Of a DNA stretch of 64,000 nt, positions 16,523 through 24,329 are shown in pieces. The stretch comes from JBOZRQ01 sp050789255. GTDB lineage: Bacteria; Bacillota; Sulfobacillia; Symbiobacteriales; Symbiobacteriaceae. The stretch's first letter is position 1. Each line of letters begins with the position of its first letter. Under the pieces are notes generated by a model, which ran no database searches, was not told the origin of the DNA, and saw only the letters and a program-made list of their open reading frames with translations. The stretch is from NCBI GenBank assembly GCA_050789255.1, contig JBOZRQ010000060.1, positions 1-64,000 on the forward strand, read 5' to 3'. A program made the translations under genes and the position numbers.

Positions 16523-17296
16523 CTAGTGCGCAAACCTGACGAGCCGCCAGGGCCCCAGTTCCCGGTAGCCGAGCCGTTTGTAGATGCGACCGGCGTCGGG
16601 ATTGACGTAGAACAGGCAGGCCGTCCGGCCGGACTGAACGATCTCCCGGCTCATGGCCTGCACCAGCGCCCCTGCATAGCCGCGGCGGCGGTGACGAGTC
16701 GGGGTGAAGACGGCGGTGATCATGGCGGCGCGGTCGGTCCTGGCGGAGATCGCGCCGACGCAGGTGATCGCCCCGCCGTCCTCCAGGACCCAGAGGGAGG
16801 GGAGCATCGCCTGGACTTGCTCGCGGCCGCGGCTCATATCATCAGCATCAGCATAGATCGCGGCGGCCTGATCCAGATCCTCCGGGCGGGCCGGGCGAGG
16901 GCGCCCTACTACAGGCAGCGGTGAGGGCTCGCCGGTGAGCGCAGCGAAGGTCTCCTCCAAGGGAGTGGCCTGGTGCGCCGTCAGCCGCGCCAAGATGGGA
17001 TCGACCGAGGCGGGATGCCCTGACAGGCCCCGGACCTCCTCCCGGGGGCAGCTGCTGATGATAGCGGCTGCCCCATCAAAGTCGAAGCGCTCGGGAGCGG
17101 GGCCGGCGTCGACAATCCAATAGATGCCCCGGCTCATGAGCACGCCGCCGCAGCCCTCGTCGACCCAGGCCTTCGTGCCGTTGGCGCCAATTCCGCCCTG
17201 CAGGTTAGCGATGAGAAAGAGGTTGTACAGCGGGTCCCGCCCGACCAGGGCGAGTAGGGCAGGTTCTTCGCCGGGGAAGGCTGCGCGAAGTGGCAT
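16523..17296 (-). CDS. GNAT family acetyltransferase (two-domain)
   Basis: This 257-residue protein has a C-terminal GNAT domain with VFTPTRHRRRGYAGALVQAM (acetyl-CoA loop) and LFYVNPDAGRIYKRLGY. The N-terminal half looks like a degenerate second GNAT unit. AAAGGAG lies nine bases before ATG 17296. The substrate is unknown. Its promoter region is shared with the divergent dehydrogenase-like gene at 17380. Confidence 0.86.
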   Translation of the reverse strand: MPLRAAFPGEEPALLALVGRDPLYNLFLIANLQGGIGANGTKAWVDEGCGGVLMSRGIYWIVDAGPAPERFDFDGAAAIISSCPREEVRGLSGHPASVDPILARLTAHQATPLEETFAALTGEPSPLPVVGRPRPARPEDLDQAAAIYADADDMSRGREQVQAMLPSLWVLEDGGAITCVGAISARTDRAAMITAVFTPTRHRRRGYAGALVQAMSREIVQSGRTACLFYVNPDAGRIYKRLGYRELGPWRLVRFAH

Positions 17297-17379
17297 TGGC
17301 GGCGTCTCCTTTTTCGCATGATTCCCGTTATAGTACGGCAAAGGGGAGCGGAGCCCCTGCACACGGAGGTGTACCCGCC

Positions 17380-18537
17380 ATGCGTCGTCCTTATGGCCTG
17401 CTCTTGGCCTGGGTCCTGCTGCTGATCCCGTCCGTCGCCGCCGGCGCCGATGAGCCCCAGTTTGGGCCGCCGAAGGCCCCGCCGGGCTTCCAAATCGCGC
17501 CGGTGATCCAGGACCTGCACCACCCCACCCGGCTGGCCTTTGGCCCTGACGGGCGCCTCTACGTGGCCCAGCAGACCGGCGAGGTGGTCGCCGTGACGCT
17601 CAAAGATGGCAGGGAGGCGGCCCGGGACCAGGTGGTTAAGGCGAAGCTGCACCTGCTGGGGATCGCCCTGAAGGATGACAAGCTGTGGGTCTCGGACACC
17701 GGCGCCATCGCCGTGTACACCCGCCAGCCCGACGGGCGGTATGCAGACCGCCAGGTGATCGTGGCGGATATCCCCCACGGGCTGCATCAGAACGACGGCC
17801 TTGCCTGGGGGCCTGACGGCAAGCTGTACTGGGGGCTGGGCTCGACGACCGACCGCGGGCCTGAGAAGCATCCCTGGTCGGGCACGGTCCTGCGGATGAG
17901 CCCGGACGGCAGTGGGGTGGAGGTCTTTGCCAAGGGGTTCCGCAATCCCTACGGCATCGCCTTCGACCCGGAGGGCAGGCTATGGGTGACCGATAACGGC
18001 GCCGACGACCCGGTCACCTCGGACGAGCTGAACCTGGTCCGGCAGGGCGCCGACTACGGCTTTCCGACCGTCTTTGAGCGGCCGCCGGCAGGCTCGGCGA
18101 CCGCGGCGCCCGTCGCCCTGTTCGGCGATCACAACTCTACCAATGGCCTTGCCATTTACTCAGGGCAGCAGTTCCCGGCGCAGTACCGGGGGCAGGCATT
18201 CGTCGCGATGTGGGGCAGCAGCTTTGACGACAATGTGGGCCGCTCGGTCGGCGTGGTGGACCTGAAGCAGGGGACGGTCTCGGAGTTTGTGACGGGGCTC
18301 AACCGCCCGCTGGACCTGGTGATGGGCCCGGATGGGGACCTGTGGGTCGCCGACTTCGTCCCGGGGATTGTCTACCGGATTTGGTACGAGGGGGCGCCGG
18401 CAGATGTGCCGGTGGTGGCGGAGCCTTCGGAGGGGCCTTCGGAGGGACCCTGGAGAACCTGGGCAGTCCTGGGGGGTGGCGCTGTGCTTCTACTCGTGGG
18501 CGTACTTGCGCTGAGCGTGCGGCGCCGGGGTGCATAA
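17380..18537 (+). CDS. Secreted glucose/sorbosone dehydrogenase-like beta-propeller
   Basis: This 385-residue protein has a Sec signal peptide (GLLLAWVLLLIPSVAAGA), a PQQ-type sorbosone-dehydrogenase/NHL beta-propeller and a C-terminal membrane helix with an Arg-rich end (about 360-382). Propeller marks are LAFGPDGRLYVAQQTGEVV, KGFRNPYGIAFDPEG and VTDNGADDP. Known relatives oxidise sugars with PQQ, but many have no proven activity and no PQQ synthesis genes are visible here. CGGAGGT lies nine bases before the ATG. It is probably anchored at the cell surface. Confidence 0.85.
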   Translation: MRRPYGLLLAWVLLLIPSVAAGADEPQFGPPKAPPGFQIAPVIQDLHHPTRLAFGPDGRLYVAQQTGEVVAVTLKDGREAARDQVVKAKLHLLGIALKDDKLWVSDTGAIAVYTRQPDGRYADRQVIVADIPHGLHQNDGLAWGPDGKLYWGLGSTTDRGPEKHPWSGTVLRMSPDGSGVEVFAKGFRNPYGIAFDPEGRLWVTDNGADDPVTSDELNLVRQGADYGFPTVFERPPAGSATAAPVALFGDHNSTNGLAIYSGQQFPAQYRGQAFVAMWGSSFDDNVGRSVGVVDLKQGTVSEFVTGLNRPLDLVMGPDGDLWVADFVPGIVYRIWYEGAPADVPVVAEPSEGPSEGPWRTWAVLGGGAVLLLVGVLALSVRRRGA

Positions 18538-18575
18538 TCGGCCGGGGTTGGCCATATCCTGCCCCCGAAGAGGGG

Positions 18576-18905
18576 GTGGGCGCCGCGGGAGGCAGTTGGA
18601 GAAGGACGATGGTTCTGGCGGTGCTGGCGCTCGGGGTGTTTCTGTGGAATGTCTCAACCCCGCCGCACAGCCGGCCCGCCATCACCCAGGAGGAGCAGCA
18701 GGCCATCTTCGGCGCCGTGCGCCAGGAGCTGTTGGACGCCCACGTCCAGCCGCAGGACATGCCCAAGCGGATCCTCTCGGTCAAGGATGTGGGGGCAAGG
18801 CGCTACCAGGTGCAGATGGAGATGGTCCAGGGAGTGGCCTGGTTTGAGGTCTGGTGGGACGGCAGCAGGTGGCAGGTTCGCGGCATGAACGCCGGACCTC
18901 ACTAA
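18576..18905 (+). CDS. Small signal-anchored hypothetical protein
   Basis: From GTG 18576 this gives about 109 residues: a short basic N-terminus (GGSWRRTM), one hydrophobic helix (VLAVLALGVFLWN) and an extracytoplasmic part ending MVQGVAWFEVWWDGSRWQV. ATG 18609 (98 residues) has the better ribosome site (GGAGAAGG) but would lose the positive charges normally found before a signal anchor. I do not recognise the family. It follows the propeller gene by 38 bases and probably shares its transcript. Its stop overlaps the convergent MFS gene by four bases. Confidence 0.65.
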   Translation: MGAAGGSWRRTMVLAVLALGVFLWNVSTPPHSRPAITQEEQQAIFGAVRQELLDAHVQPQDMPKRILSVKDVGARRYQVQMEMVQGVAWFEVWWDGSRWQVRGMNAGPH

Positions 18906-20038
18906 GCCCGCCGCCGCACCAGCCACACGCCCGCCAGGGCCGTGGAGACGACGCCGACAACCAGGTAGATGCGGTGCACCGGGTCCAGGTAGGAGGCCGC
19001 GGGGAAGGTGATCGTCATCAGCAGGCTGACGCCCGTGCTCTGCAGGGAGAGGATGGTGGCCCGCTGGGCGGAGGGGATCTCCTCGTTGAACCGGGCCCGC
19101 GCCACCGGGTCGAGCAGGCCGTCGAGCGCATCGGACAGGAAGTAGAAGGCGACGCCGATCCACCCGGGGCTCAGTCCCATGCCGAGGTACCCGAGGGCGA
19201 TGCCCAGGGGCACCACCCGCAGGACCCAGGCGGCGGCGCCGTGGCTCAGCCGGTCGGACAGGGCGCTCGACCCCGTGGAGAGCAGCCGGGCGACGAAGTA
19301 GACCGTGCCCATGGCGCCCATGGAGAGCCCGACGGCAGGGAAGTAGGCCTGGCCGAACTGCCCCACCAGCGACGAGGCGGTGTAGAAGCCCCAGAAGAAG
19401 ATCACCAGAATCAGGGCCGACCGGTTCGAGAGCACGGCGCCCGCGGCGAGGCGGGTTTGCTCCCACATGCCGACACGCTGGGCCGACTGCTCCTGGCGCT
19501 GCTCGCGCATGCCCCAGACCACCAGGCCCGTGATCAACGAGACCACGGCCCGGGCCACGAAGGGCGCCCAGTCGTGCCACTGGTAGAGGAAGCCCGCGCT
19601 CAGCGGGGCGAGCGCAAAGGCCGCCAACTGAAGCGCCGAGGAGCGGGAGAGCACCTTGCGCCCCAGCTCGGGGCCGCCCAGGGCGACAGCGGTCTCATAA
19701 GCCAGCGAGGTGTCGGCGCCCGAGAGGAAGGTGCGGCTGAGACCCTGCACGCCCAACACCAGGCAGGCCGTGAAGGTGTCATGAATCAGGAAGTAGCCCA
19801 GGGGCGTGATGACCTCGAGAAGGACGCCGACCAACATCGAGATGCGGCGCCCCATCAGGTCGGCGACCACGCCGGTGGGAATCTCGCCGAGGAGGATGGC
19901 CAGGTGATAGGCGGACTCGGCCCACCCGGGGTTGCCCCCGTGGGCCAGAACGTAAGCTAGCCAGACGTTGTCGCCGAACCGGAGGCCCCCCAAAAACGAG
20001 TAGGCATAGTAACGGTACAAGGTAGACTTCAGATGCAT
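18902..20038 (-). CDS. MFS transporter
   Basis: This 378-residue protein has 11-12 predicted helices. The loop-2/3 motif is ADLMGRRISMLVG, a variant of the G-x-L-(A/S)-D-R-x-G-R-R/K signature, and a second copy lies near SDRLSHGAAAW. It is likely a drug or metabolite efflux pump; the substrate is unknown. GGAGGT precedes ATG 20038 at a long spacing of 12. It converges with the small membrane protein gene, with overlapping stops and no terminator between them. Confidence 0.87.
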   Translation of the reverse strand: MHLKSTLYRYYAYSFLGGLRFGDNVWLAYVLAHGGNPGWAESAYHLAILLGEIPTGVVADLMGRRISMLVGVLLEVITPLGYFLIHDTFTACLVLGVQGLSRTFLSGADTSLAYETAVALGGPELGRKVLSRSSALQLAAFALAPLSAGFLYQWHDWAPFVARAVVSLITGLVVWGMREQRQEQSAQRVGMWEQTRLAAGAVLSNRSALILVIFFWGFYTASSLVGQFGQAYFPAVGLSMGAMGTVYFVARLLSTGSSALSDRLSHGAAAWVLRVVPLGIALGYLGMGLSPGWIGVAFYFLSDALDGLLDPVARARFNEEIPSAQRATILSLQSTGVSLLMTITFPAASYLDPVHRIYLVVGVVSTALAGVWLVRRRA

Positions 20039-20066
20039 GGGTGGGGGATGACCTCCAAACATACGG

Positions 20067-20102
20067 GCGCCCTGCCGCGCGGGAGAACCTGCGGCAGGGC
20101 GC
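20067..20102 (-). terminator. Strong hairpin downstream of DUF3221 gene
   Basis: A perfect 12-bp stem GCGCCCTGCCGC/GCGGCAGGGCGC with a 12-base loop lies just after the stop of the DUF3221 gene on the minus strand. The following bases (CCGTATGTTTGG) lack a real T-run, so termination may be partial. It also sits in the leader of the MFS gene. Confidence 0.55.
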
Positions 20103-20107
20103 TCAGG

Positions 20108-20482
20108 TTACCGGGCCAGAATCAGAACCACGTCGGCGCCGCCCTGGCAGGGGTAGGACTCTGCCACGGGGCCGAAGGTCCAGGTTTGCACTTGCTGGCC
20201 TGTAGCCAGCGAGGCGGCGTCCGCCTTGACCGCGGCGCCCTGCTCCTGCCGGAAGATGCGGGTCTTGGCAGACACGGCAAACCAACACTTGCCGCCTTCC
20301 TGCTTGCCCGGAACGGCTTCAACGAGGATGCGACCGCCCTCGTACCGGGTGATTTGCCCGACCAGGTAGGGCGCTTCCTGGGGGAGGGAGGCGACCGCCC
20401 CGCTCCGCCAGTAGAAGATGGCGCCGGCCCCGCCCAGGACGAGGATTGCCAGCGCAAGCAGCCAGGTCTTGTTCACAAGCAT
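20108..20482 (-). CDS. DUF3221 (YobA-like) membrane-anchored protein
   Basis: This 124-residue protein has an N-terminal signal anchor (TWLLALAILVLGGAGAIFYW) and a small beta-barrel-like domain. The domain carries RYEGGRILVEA, AKTRIFRQ, LATGQQVQTW and FGPVAESYPCQ, typical of DUF3221. Function is unknown. GAGGGGG precedes ATG 20482. It is probably co-transcribed with the zinc-ribbon gene 63 bases upstream. Confidence 0.75.
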   Translation of the reverse strand: MLVNKTWLLALAILVLGGAGAIFYWRSGAVASLPQEAPYLVGQITRYEGGRILVEAVPGKQEGGKCWFAVSAKTRIFRQEQGAAVKADAASLATGQQVQTWTFGPVAESYPCQGGADVVLILAR

Positions 20483-20545
20483 GACCCCCTCTGTGGGTGT
20501 TGCCCAATAGACGGGGAGAGGGAGCACCGGGTTTCCAACGGGGCG

Positions 20546-21247
20546 TTATTTCACTGTGAACTCAGCGACGCTGCCGGCGTTGCCATCGATATACCAGACG
20601 ACCCGGTAGGTGCCCGTGGGGAAGGGCTGCCCGTTGGCCTGTTTGATTTGGAAGGAGGCCCACACGCCCGCATAGTCCTTGTCGGCCGTAATCTCCGCCC
20701 GGTAGTCCTTCACGAAGGTCCCGTTGACGAACCACTGGGCGGCAAGGACCTGCCCCTGCTTCAACGACACCTGTGCGGCGGAGTAGATGGTCTTCGTGGA
20801 GGCCGGGACTGTGCTCAGGGTGTTAAGGGGTTCCTGGGTGGTGGCGTCAACCCGATCGGTGATGGTGATCGCCCCGATCGCCTTGCTCACCGCGGGGGTG
20901 TCGCCACCAGGGGTGGTCCCCGGGTCATCTGCGAAGAAGGCCGCCACGACCAGAAGCAGGATGAAGGCGCCTATTAGGCCGCCGACAATGCCGAGCAGCC
21001 ACTTCCACCACACGCTGCCCTGCTTGGGCGCCGGGGCTGCGGCGTACTGGACGCCGGGGTACTGCTGCTGCGGCTGCTGCGGGTAGACCGGGGGCTGCTG
21101 GGGATAGACCGGCGGCTGTTGCGGATATGGGACCTGCGGCGGCTGCTGCGGCTGATAGCTCGGCGCCGCCTGTACGACCACTTGCGCGCCGCAACTGGGA
21201 CAGAATTTGCCGTCAGAGAGGGTGCCGCATTTCGGGCATGGCGTCAT
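20546..21247 (-). CDS. Zinc-ribbon membrane protein with PQQ-P-Y repeats
   Basis: This 233-residue protein begins with a zinc ribbon (CPKCGTLSDGKFCPSC). A Pro/Gln/Tyr-rich linker follows (about 30-75) with the unit VYPQQPP repeated, then a membrane helix (about 88-110) and an extracytoplasmic domain of about 120 residues. GGAGGGAC precedes ATG 21247. The order ribbon-linker-helix-outer domain suggests a cytoplasmic sensor or assembly handle joined to an exposed domain. The outer domain ends GTYRVVWYIDGNAGSVAEF, an Ig-like strand pattern. The function is not known. Confidence 0.8.
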   Translation of the reverse strand: MTPCPKCGTLSDGKFCPSCGAQVVVQAAPSYQPQQPPQVPYPQQPPVYPQQPPVYPQQPQQQYPGVQYAAAPAPKQGSVWWKWLLGIVGGLIGAFILLLVVAAFFADDPGTTPGGDTPAVSKAIGAITITDRVDATTQEPLNTLSTVPASTKTIYSAAQVSLKQGQVLAAQWFVNGTFVKDYRAEITADKDYAGVWASFQIKQANGQPFPTGTYRVVWYIDGNAGSVAEFTVK

Positions 21248-21377
21248 AATGGTCCCTCCAGTGCGATGATTGCTACGTGCCGTAATTTCCTGCCGACCCC
21301 CGTCAGTTCCTGCTTCGCCGGGAACAAAAAGGCGTGCCCGACGGCGGACGGCATATGTTGCATTGGGAGGGATGTGC

Positions 21378-21623
21378 ATGCTCCGCAACTTCATGCTGGT
21401 GTGCGTGGGCCTGCTGCTCGGTTATGTGATTACCCAGGTGGCCCGGGCCGTTTCGCCGGGGCTGGCCGGCACCCTGTCGGGCGGGTTCCCCCTGACGCTC
21501 AACCCCACCCGGCTGGGCGTGCCTAGCTTTCACGTGACCCTGGGCTTTCACCTGGTGCTGAACCTGGCCAACGTTATCGGTGTCATTCTGGCTTTTTATC
21601 TGGCGAAGAACTACCGATGGTGA
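21378..21623 (+). CDS. DUF4321 small membrane protein
   Basis: This 81-residue protein has two hydrophobic helices. The sequence pattern (LRNFMLVCVGLLLGYVI at the start; FHLVLNLANVIGVILAFYLAK near the end) matches the DUF4321 family, which is conserved in sporulating Clostridia and often lies near cell-shape or division genes. The function is unknown. GGGAGGG lies six bases before ATG 21378; an ATG at 21372 abuts that site and is less likely. Confidence 0.78.
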   Translation: MLRNFMLVCVGLLLGYVITQVARAVSPGLAGTLSGGFPLTLNPTRLGVPSFHVTLGFHLVLNLANVIGVILAFYLAKNYRW

Positions 21624-21737
21624 AGTTCAGGTGGTAGCGTAGATCCGCAAGATGACCGAGATGGTTTTTTCGCACAACAGTGAACGGGTGCAGCTGACCT
21701 GCCCTCTATTCTCTCGAAAGACCTAATTCGAGAGGAT

Positions 21738-22805
21738 ATGACGAAGATGAGAAGAACCGCTGCGCTCCTGCTGACCCTGGCACTCCTGGCCGGGTGCGCC
21801 ACCAAGGCCCCGGCGCCCGTCCCGAACACACCAGCCGGCCCGTCCACCCCGGCGACTCCGCAGCCCGGCCCCGACAAGCCGGCCGATGCGGGGGCGCCGC
21901 CAGCCGGGGCGCTCGCCGTGCCGTCCGTGCAGGCGGGCGCCGCCTTCCTGCCGTTCGACCTGTCGGTGGCGGAAGATGGCCGGGTGTTCGGCCTGTGGCG
22001 CCTGGAGTCGGGCGGGACCCTGATGGCGTGGGGCACCGGCGACCGGGAGGCCGTTACCGTGAACAGGGTCTCCCTGACGCAGATCGCTTTTACCGCCGAT
22101 GGCTTCTATTACGTGAAGGTGAGCACCGAGGGCAAGCCCCAGATTCGCCACTACGGCTGGGGCGACAAGAAGGACCAGGCGGTGGTGGAGACCGACAAGC
22201 TCGTTGGCTTCCCCCGCGGCCTGCACTACATAGCCAACACCGGCCTGGTGTACGCCGACGACGAGGGCATGAAGGCGGTCGAGCTCGGCAAGGCCCCGGC
22301 CAAGCTGCCTTCCCCCGGACTGCCTGTGTCGCTGCACGGGCATTCCTTCGAGCCCGGTTCCGACCGCTATGTGACGGTGGCGGGCGGTCAACTGGTGCTG
22401 GCCAGCCTGGCCAGCACGGAGACCATGCCCATGGCGGCGATGGGCCCCCTGCACCTGGTGCGGGTGGCCTGGGAGCAGGGCACGGGCAAGGTGGCGGTGG
22501 AGCTGACCGACCCGCAGAACCCCGGCATGCCCAACAGCGTTTACGTGTTTGATGAGTCGGTGCCCGGCAAGACCAGGGGCCTGTTCCGGGGCGAGGGGTT
22601 CAGCCCCGCCCTGCTGAAGGGCCGCCTGTACCGGCGGATCGAGGACCGCCTGCTCGAAGACCGCATGGATGGGCAGGGCGGCCAGCCGATTACCATGGTC
22701 CAGCGCGACGCAGGGGCTATTGTGGCCGACTCGCTGACGAGCCGGCTTTACCTGGTGTACCCGAGCAACCAGACCGGGACGATTCCGTACTTAGAGATTA
22801 AATGA
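21738..22805 (+). CDS. Lipoprotein with Pro/Ala-rich linker and beta-propeller-like domain
   Basis: This 355-residue protein has a lipoprotein signal (LLLTLALLAGC, lipobox LAGC). A low-complexity Pro/Ala/Thr linker follows (about 25-60), then a domain with repeated beta-strand pairs reminiscent of a propeller or WD-like surface-exposed domain. AGAGGAT precedes the ATG. I do not recognise a specific family. It stands alone, followed by a non-coding stretch. Confidence 0.8.
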   Translation: MTKMRRTAALLLTLALLAGCATKAPAPVPNTPAGPSTPATPQPGPDKPADAGAPPAGALAVPSVQAGAAFLPFDLSVAEDGRVFGLWRLESGGTLMAWGTGDREAVTVNRVSLTQIAFTADGFYYVKVSTEGKPQIRHYGWGDKKDQAVVETDKLVGFPRGLHYIANTGLVYADDEGMKAVELGKAPAKLPSPGLPVSLHGHSFEPGSDRYVTVAGGQLVLASLASTETMPMAAMGPLHLVRVAWEQGTGKVAVELTDPQNPGMPNSVYVFDESVPGKTRGLFRGEGFSPALLKGRLYRRIEDRLLEDRMDGQGGQPITMVQRDAGAIVADSLTSRLYLVYPSNQTGTIPYLEIK

Positions 22806-22897
22806 CCAGGGTGCATGGGCAGCGCCAGGCAGTGACAAACTATGGTCGCCGCTCCCACGAATGGTTTTGCGTCGTGAGACGTTTGGAGCTGGGGCTG

Positions 22898-22957
22898 TTA
22901 CTGAGTCAGCTTGATTCCGGCTGCGATGACTGCGAGAAGAAGTAGCATTTCTTCCAC
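22898..22957 (-). CDS. Candidate micro-ORF, holin-like toxin type
   Basis: A GTG at 22957 (or ATG 22948) opens a minus-strand frame of 19 codons ending TAA. The peptide contains EEMLLLLAVIAAGIKLTQ, one hydrophobic helix with an acidic start and a short polar tail. This resembles the short holin-like peptides of type I toxin-antitoxin loci. The ribosome site is weak (TGGAAC). The frame sits between two protein genes and beside a strong hairpin (22980-23014). Chance is quite possible for so short a frame. Confidence 0.25.
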   Translation of the reverse strand: MEEMLLLLAVIAAGIKLTQ

Positions 22958-22979
22958 AGTGAGTTCCAGGGAAAGCAGA

Positions 22980-23014
22980 GGGACCCGGTCGTCAACTTTC
23001 GACGACCGGGTCCC
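22980..23014. terminator. Hairpin between lipoprotein and dehydrogenase genes
   Basis: A perfect 14-bp stem (GGGACCCGGTCGTC with its complement) has the loop AACTTTC. It lies ten bases beyond the stop of the minus-strand dehydrogenase gene and probably terminates it, although the T-tract is weak on both sides. Confidence 0.75.
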
Positions 23015-23024
23015 ACTTTCGACA

Positions 23025-23741
23025 CTACGATTCCTCGAGATAGATCATCTTCCGGGTCATGCCGCCGTCGAGGACCAGGTTCTGCCCCGTCATGAAGCCG
23101 GACTCCTCCGGTGCGCCCAGGAAGAGACAGGCCCGGGCCACGTCCTCCGGTCGCCCGACCCGGCCCGCCGGGTGCTGGGCATGGTCGGCTGCAGAGATCG
23201 GACCCCCGGACACATCGATCCAGCCGGGGGAAATGGCGTTGACCCGCACATCGGGCCCCAGCGAGATGGCCAGGGCGTGCGTGAGCGCCAGAATCCCGCC
23301 CTTACTGGCCCCGTACGCCTCGCCGCCCGGCTCCGACATGAGCGCCCGGGTCGACGAGATGTTGATGATCGCCCCGGCCCCCGAGGCCCGCAGGGCGGGC
23401 GCCGCATACCGGCTGCAGAGATAGGGCCCCCGCAGGTTCACCGCGATCACCCGGTCGAACTGGGCGACGGGGGTGGACTCCAGCGGGCCGAACCCGCCAA
23501 TGCCGGCGTTGTTGACCAAGACGTGGAGCACGGGGCCGACCCGCTCCATGGCGGCCCGCACCTGCTCCTCATCGGCGACGTCCGCCACCACCGGCACGGC
23601 ACCCGGCACGTCAATCTCAGGCAGCACATCCACCGCAAAGACCCGGGCGCCCTCCGCTACGAACGCTGCCGCCACCGCCCGCCCGATTCCCCGTGCGGCG
23701 CCGGTTACCACGACCACCTTATCCTGAAAGCGCACGCCCAA
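23025..23741 (-). CDS. Short-chain dehydrogenase/reductase
   Basis: This 238-residue classical SDR has the cofactor motif VTGAARGIGRAVAAAF (about 12-27), NNAGIGGFGP, catalytic Ser in NISSTRAL, and Tyr/Lys in YGASKGG (Y-x-x-x-K). ISPGWIDVSGGP and the C-terminal LDGGM follow. Asp in VFAVDVLPE suggests NAD rather than NADP. TTG 23741 is favoured by AAGG eight bases upstream; GTG 23735 is the alternative. The substrate is unknown. Confidence 0.9.
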   Translation of the reverse strand: MGVRFQDKVVVVTGAARGIGRAVAAAFVAEGARVFAVDVLPEIDVPGAVPVVADVADEEQVRAAMERVGPVLHVLVNNAGIGGFGPLESTPVAQFDRVIAVNLRGPYLCSRYAAPALRASGAGAIINISSTRALMSEPGGEAYGASKGGILALTHALAISLGPDVRVNAISPGWIDVSGGPISAADHAQHPAGRVGRPEDVARACLFLGAPEESGFMTGQNLVLDGGMTRKMIYLEES

Positions 23742-23808
23742 GCACCATCCCTTCGGGTTTAATGTAACCCATCCTGAGGGGCGGCGCCCAGGGTGTGCCT
23801 CCGTTTTT

Positions 23809-24153
23809 CTACGCCCGCGGCGGCTGCTTCCCCCGGATCCTTGCCCCGCCCCAGGCGCCCAAGCAGGCGGCCCCGGCCACGGCGCACCCGGTGAGGAGGC
23901 TGAGCGCCTCCATCTCACCGAGGCGGAGGGCGACGATCACCGCCGGCAGCCCCAGCCAGAGGCCCGCCCCCCACCGGCCCATCCAGTACCCGGCGGCGGC
24001 GCCTAACATCACATAAATCGCGGCCGCAATCAGCAGCGACAGGGCCCGCTCGCCGGACGACCCGTCAGCGAAGACCAGGGGACCCACCAGAAAGAAGGCC
24101 GGCACCAACCCGGCGAAGGCCAGGACCAGGCCCTTGATCCGTGCGCTGTTCAA
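23809..24153 (-). CDS. Small integral membrane protein, unknown
   Basis: From TTG 24153 (AAGGAG eight bases upstream) this gives 114 residues with about four hydrophobic helices: LVLAFAGLVPAFFLVGPLVF, ALSLLIAAAIYVMLGAAAG, LWLGLPAVIVAL and LTGCAVAGAACLGAWGG. It ends in a short basic tail. I do not recognise the family. It lies downstream of the MFS gene on the same strand but is separated from it by a terminator. Confidence 0.65.
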   Translation of the reverse strand: MNSARIKGLVLAFAGLVPAFFLVGPLVFADGSSGERALSLLIAAAIYVMLGAAAGYWMGRWGAGLWLGLPAVIVALRLGEMEALSLLTGCAVAGAACLGAWGGARIRGKQPPRA

Positions 24154-24272
24154 TCCGCATGCTCCTTCCGAGCGGAGGCACGTAGGCCCTCCTTTTCTCA
24201 AGGTACGTCGGTGGCGCATGCGGAGTTTCCGCTGCGGTGTGATCATCCTGACAGGGAAGCGCATAGATGAAA

Positions 24273-24302
24273 GCACCCCGGGCGCAACGTCGCCCGGGGT
24301 GC
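24273..24302 (-). terminator. Terminator of MFS gene
   Basis: A perfect 12-bp stem GCACCCCGGGCG/CGCCCGGGGTGC with loop CAACGT reads, on the minus strand, into CTTTCATC. It lies 27 bases beyond the MFS stop. Confidence 0.85.
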
Positions 24303-24329
24303 CGCTGTTTCGATCTCCCGTAGAACTGT

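Noticed and set aside
20900..21120. Proline/glutamine repeat as a tandem DNA repeat or CRISPR-like array
   Set aside because: The repeats are short, imperfect, in frame and encode the linker of a membrane protein; there are no spacers.
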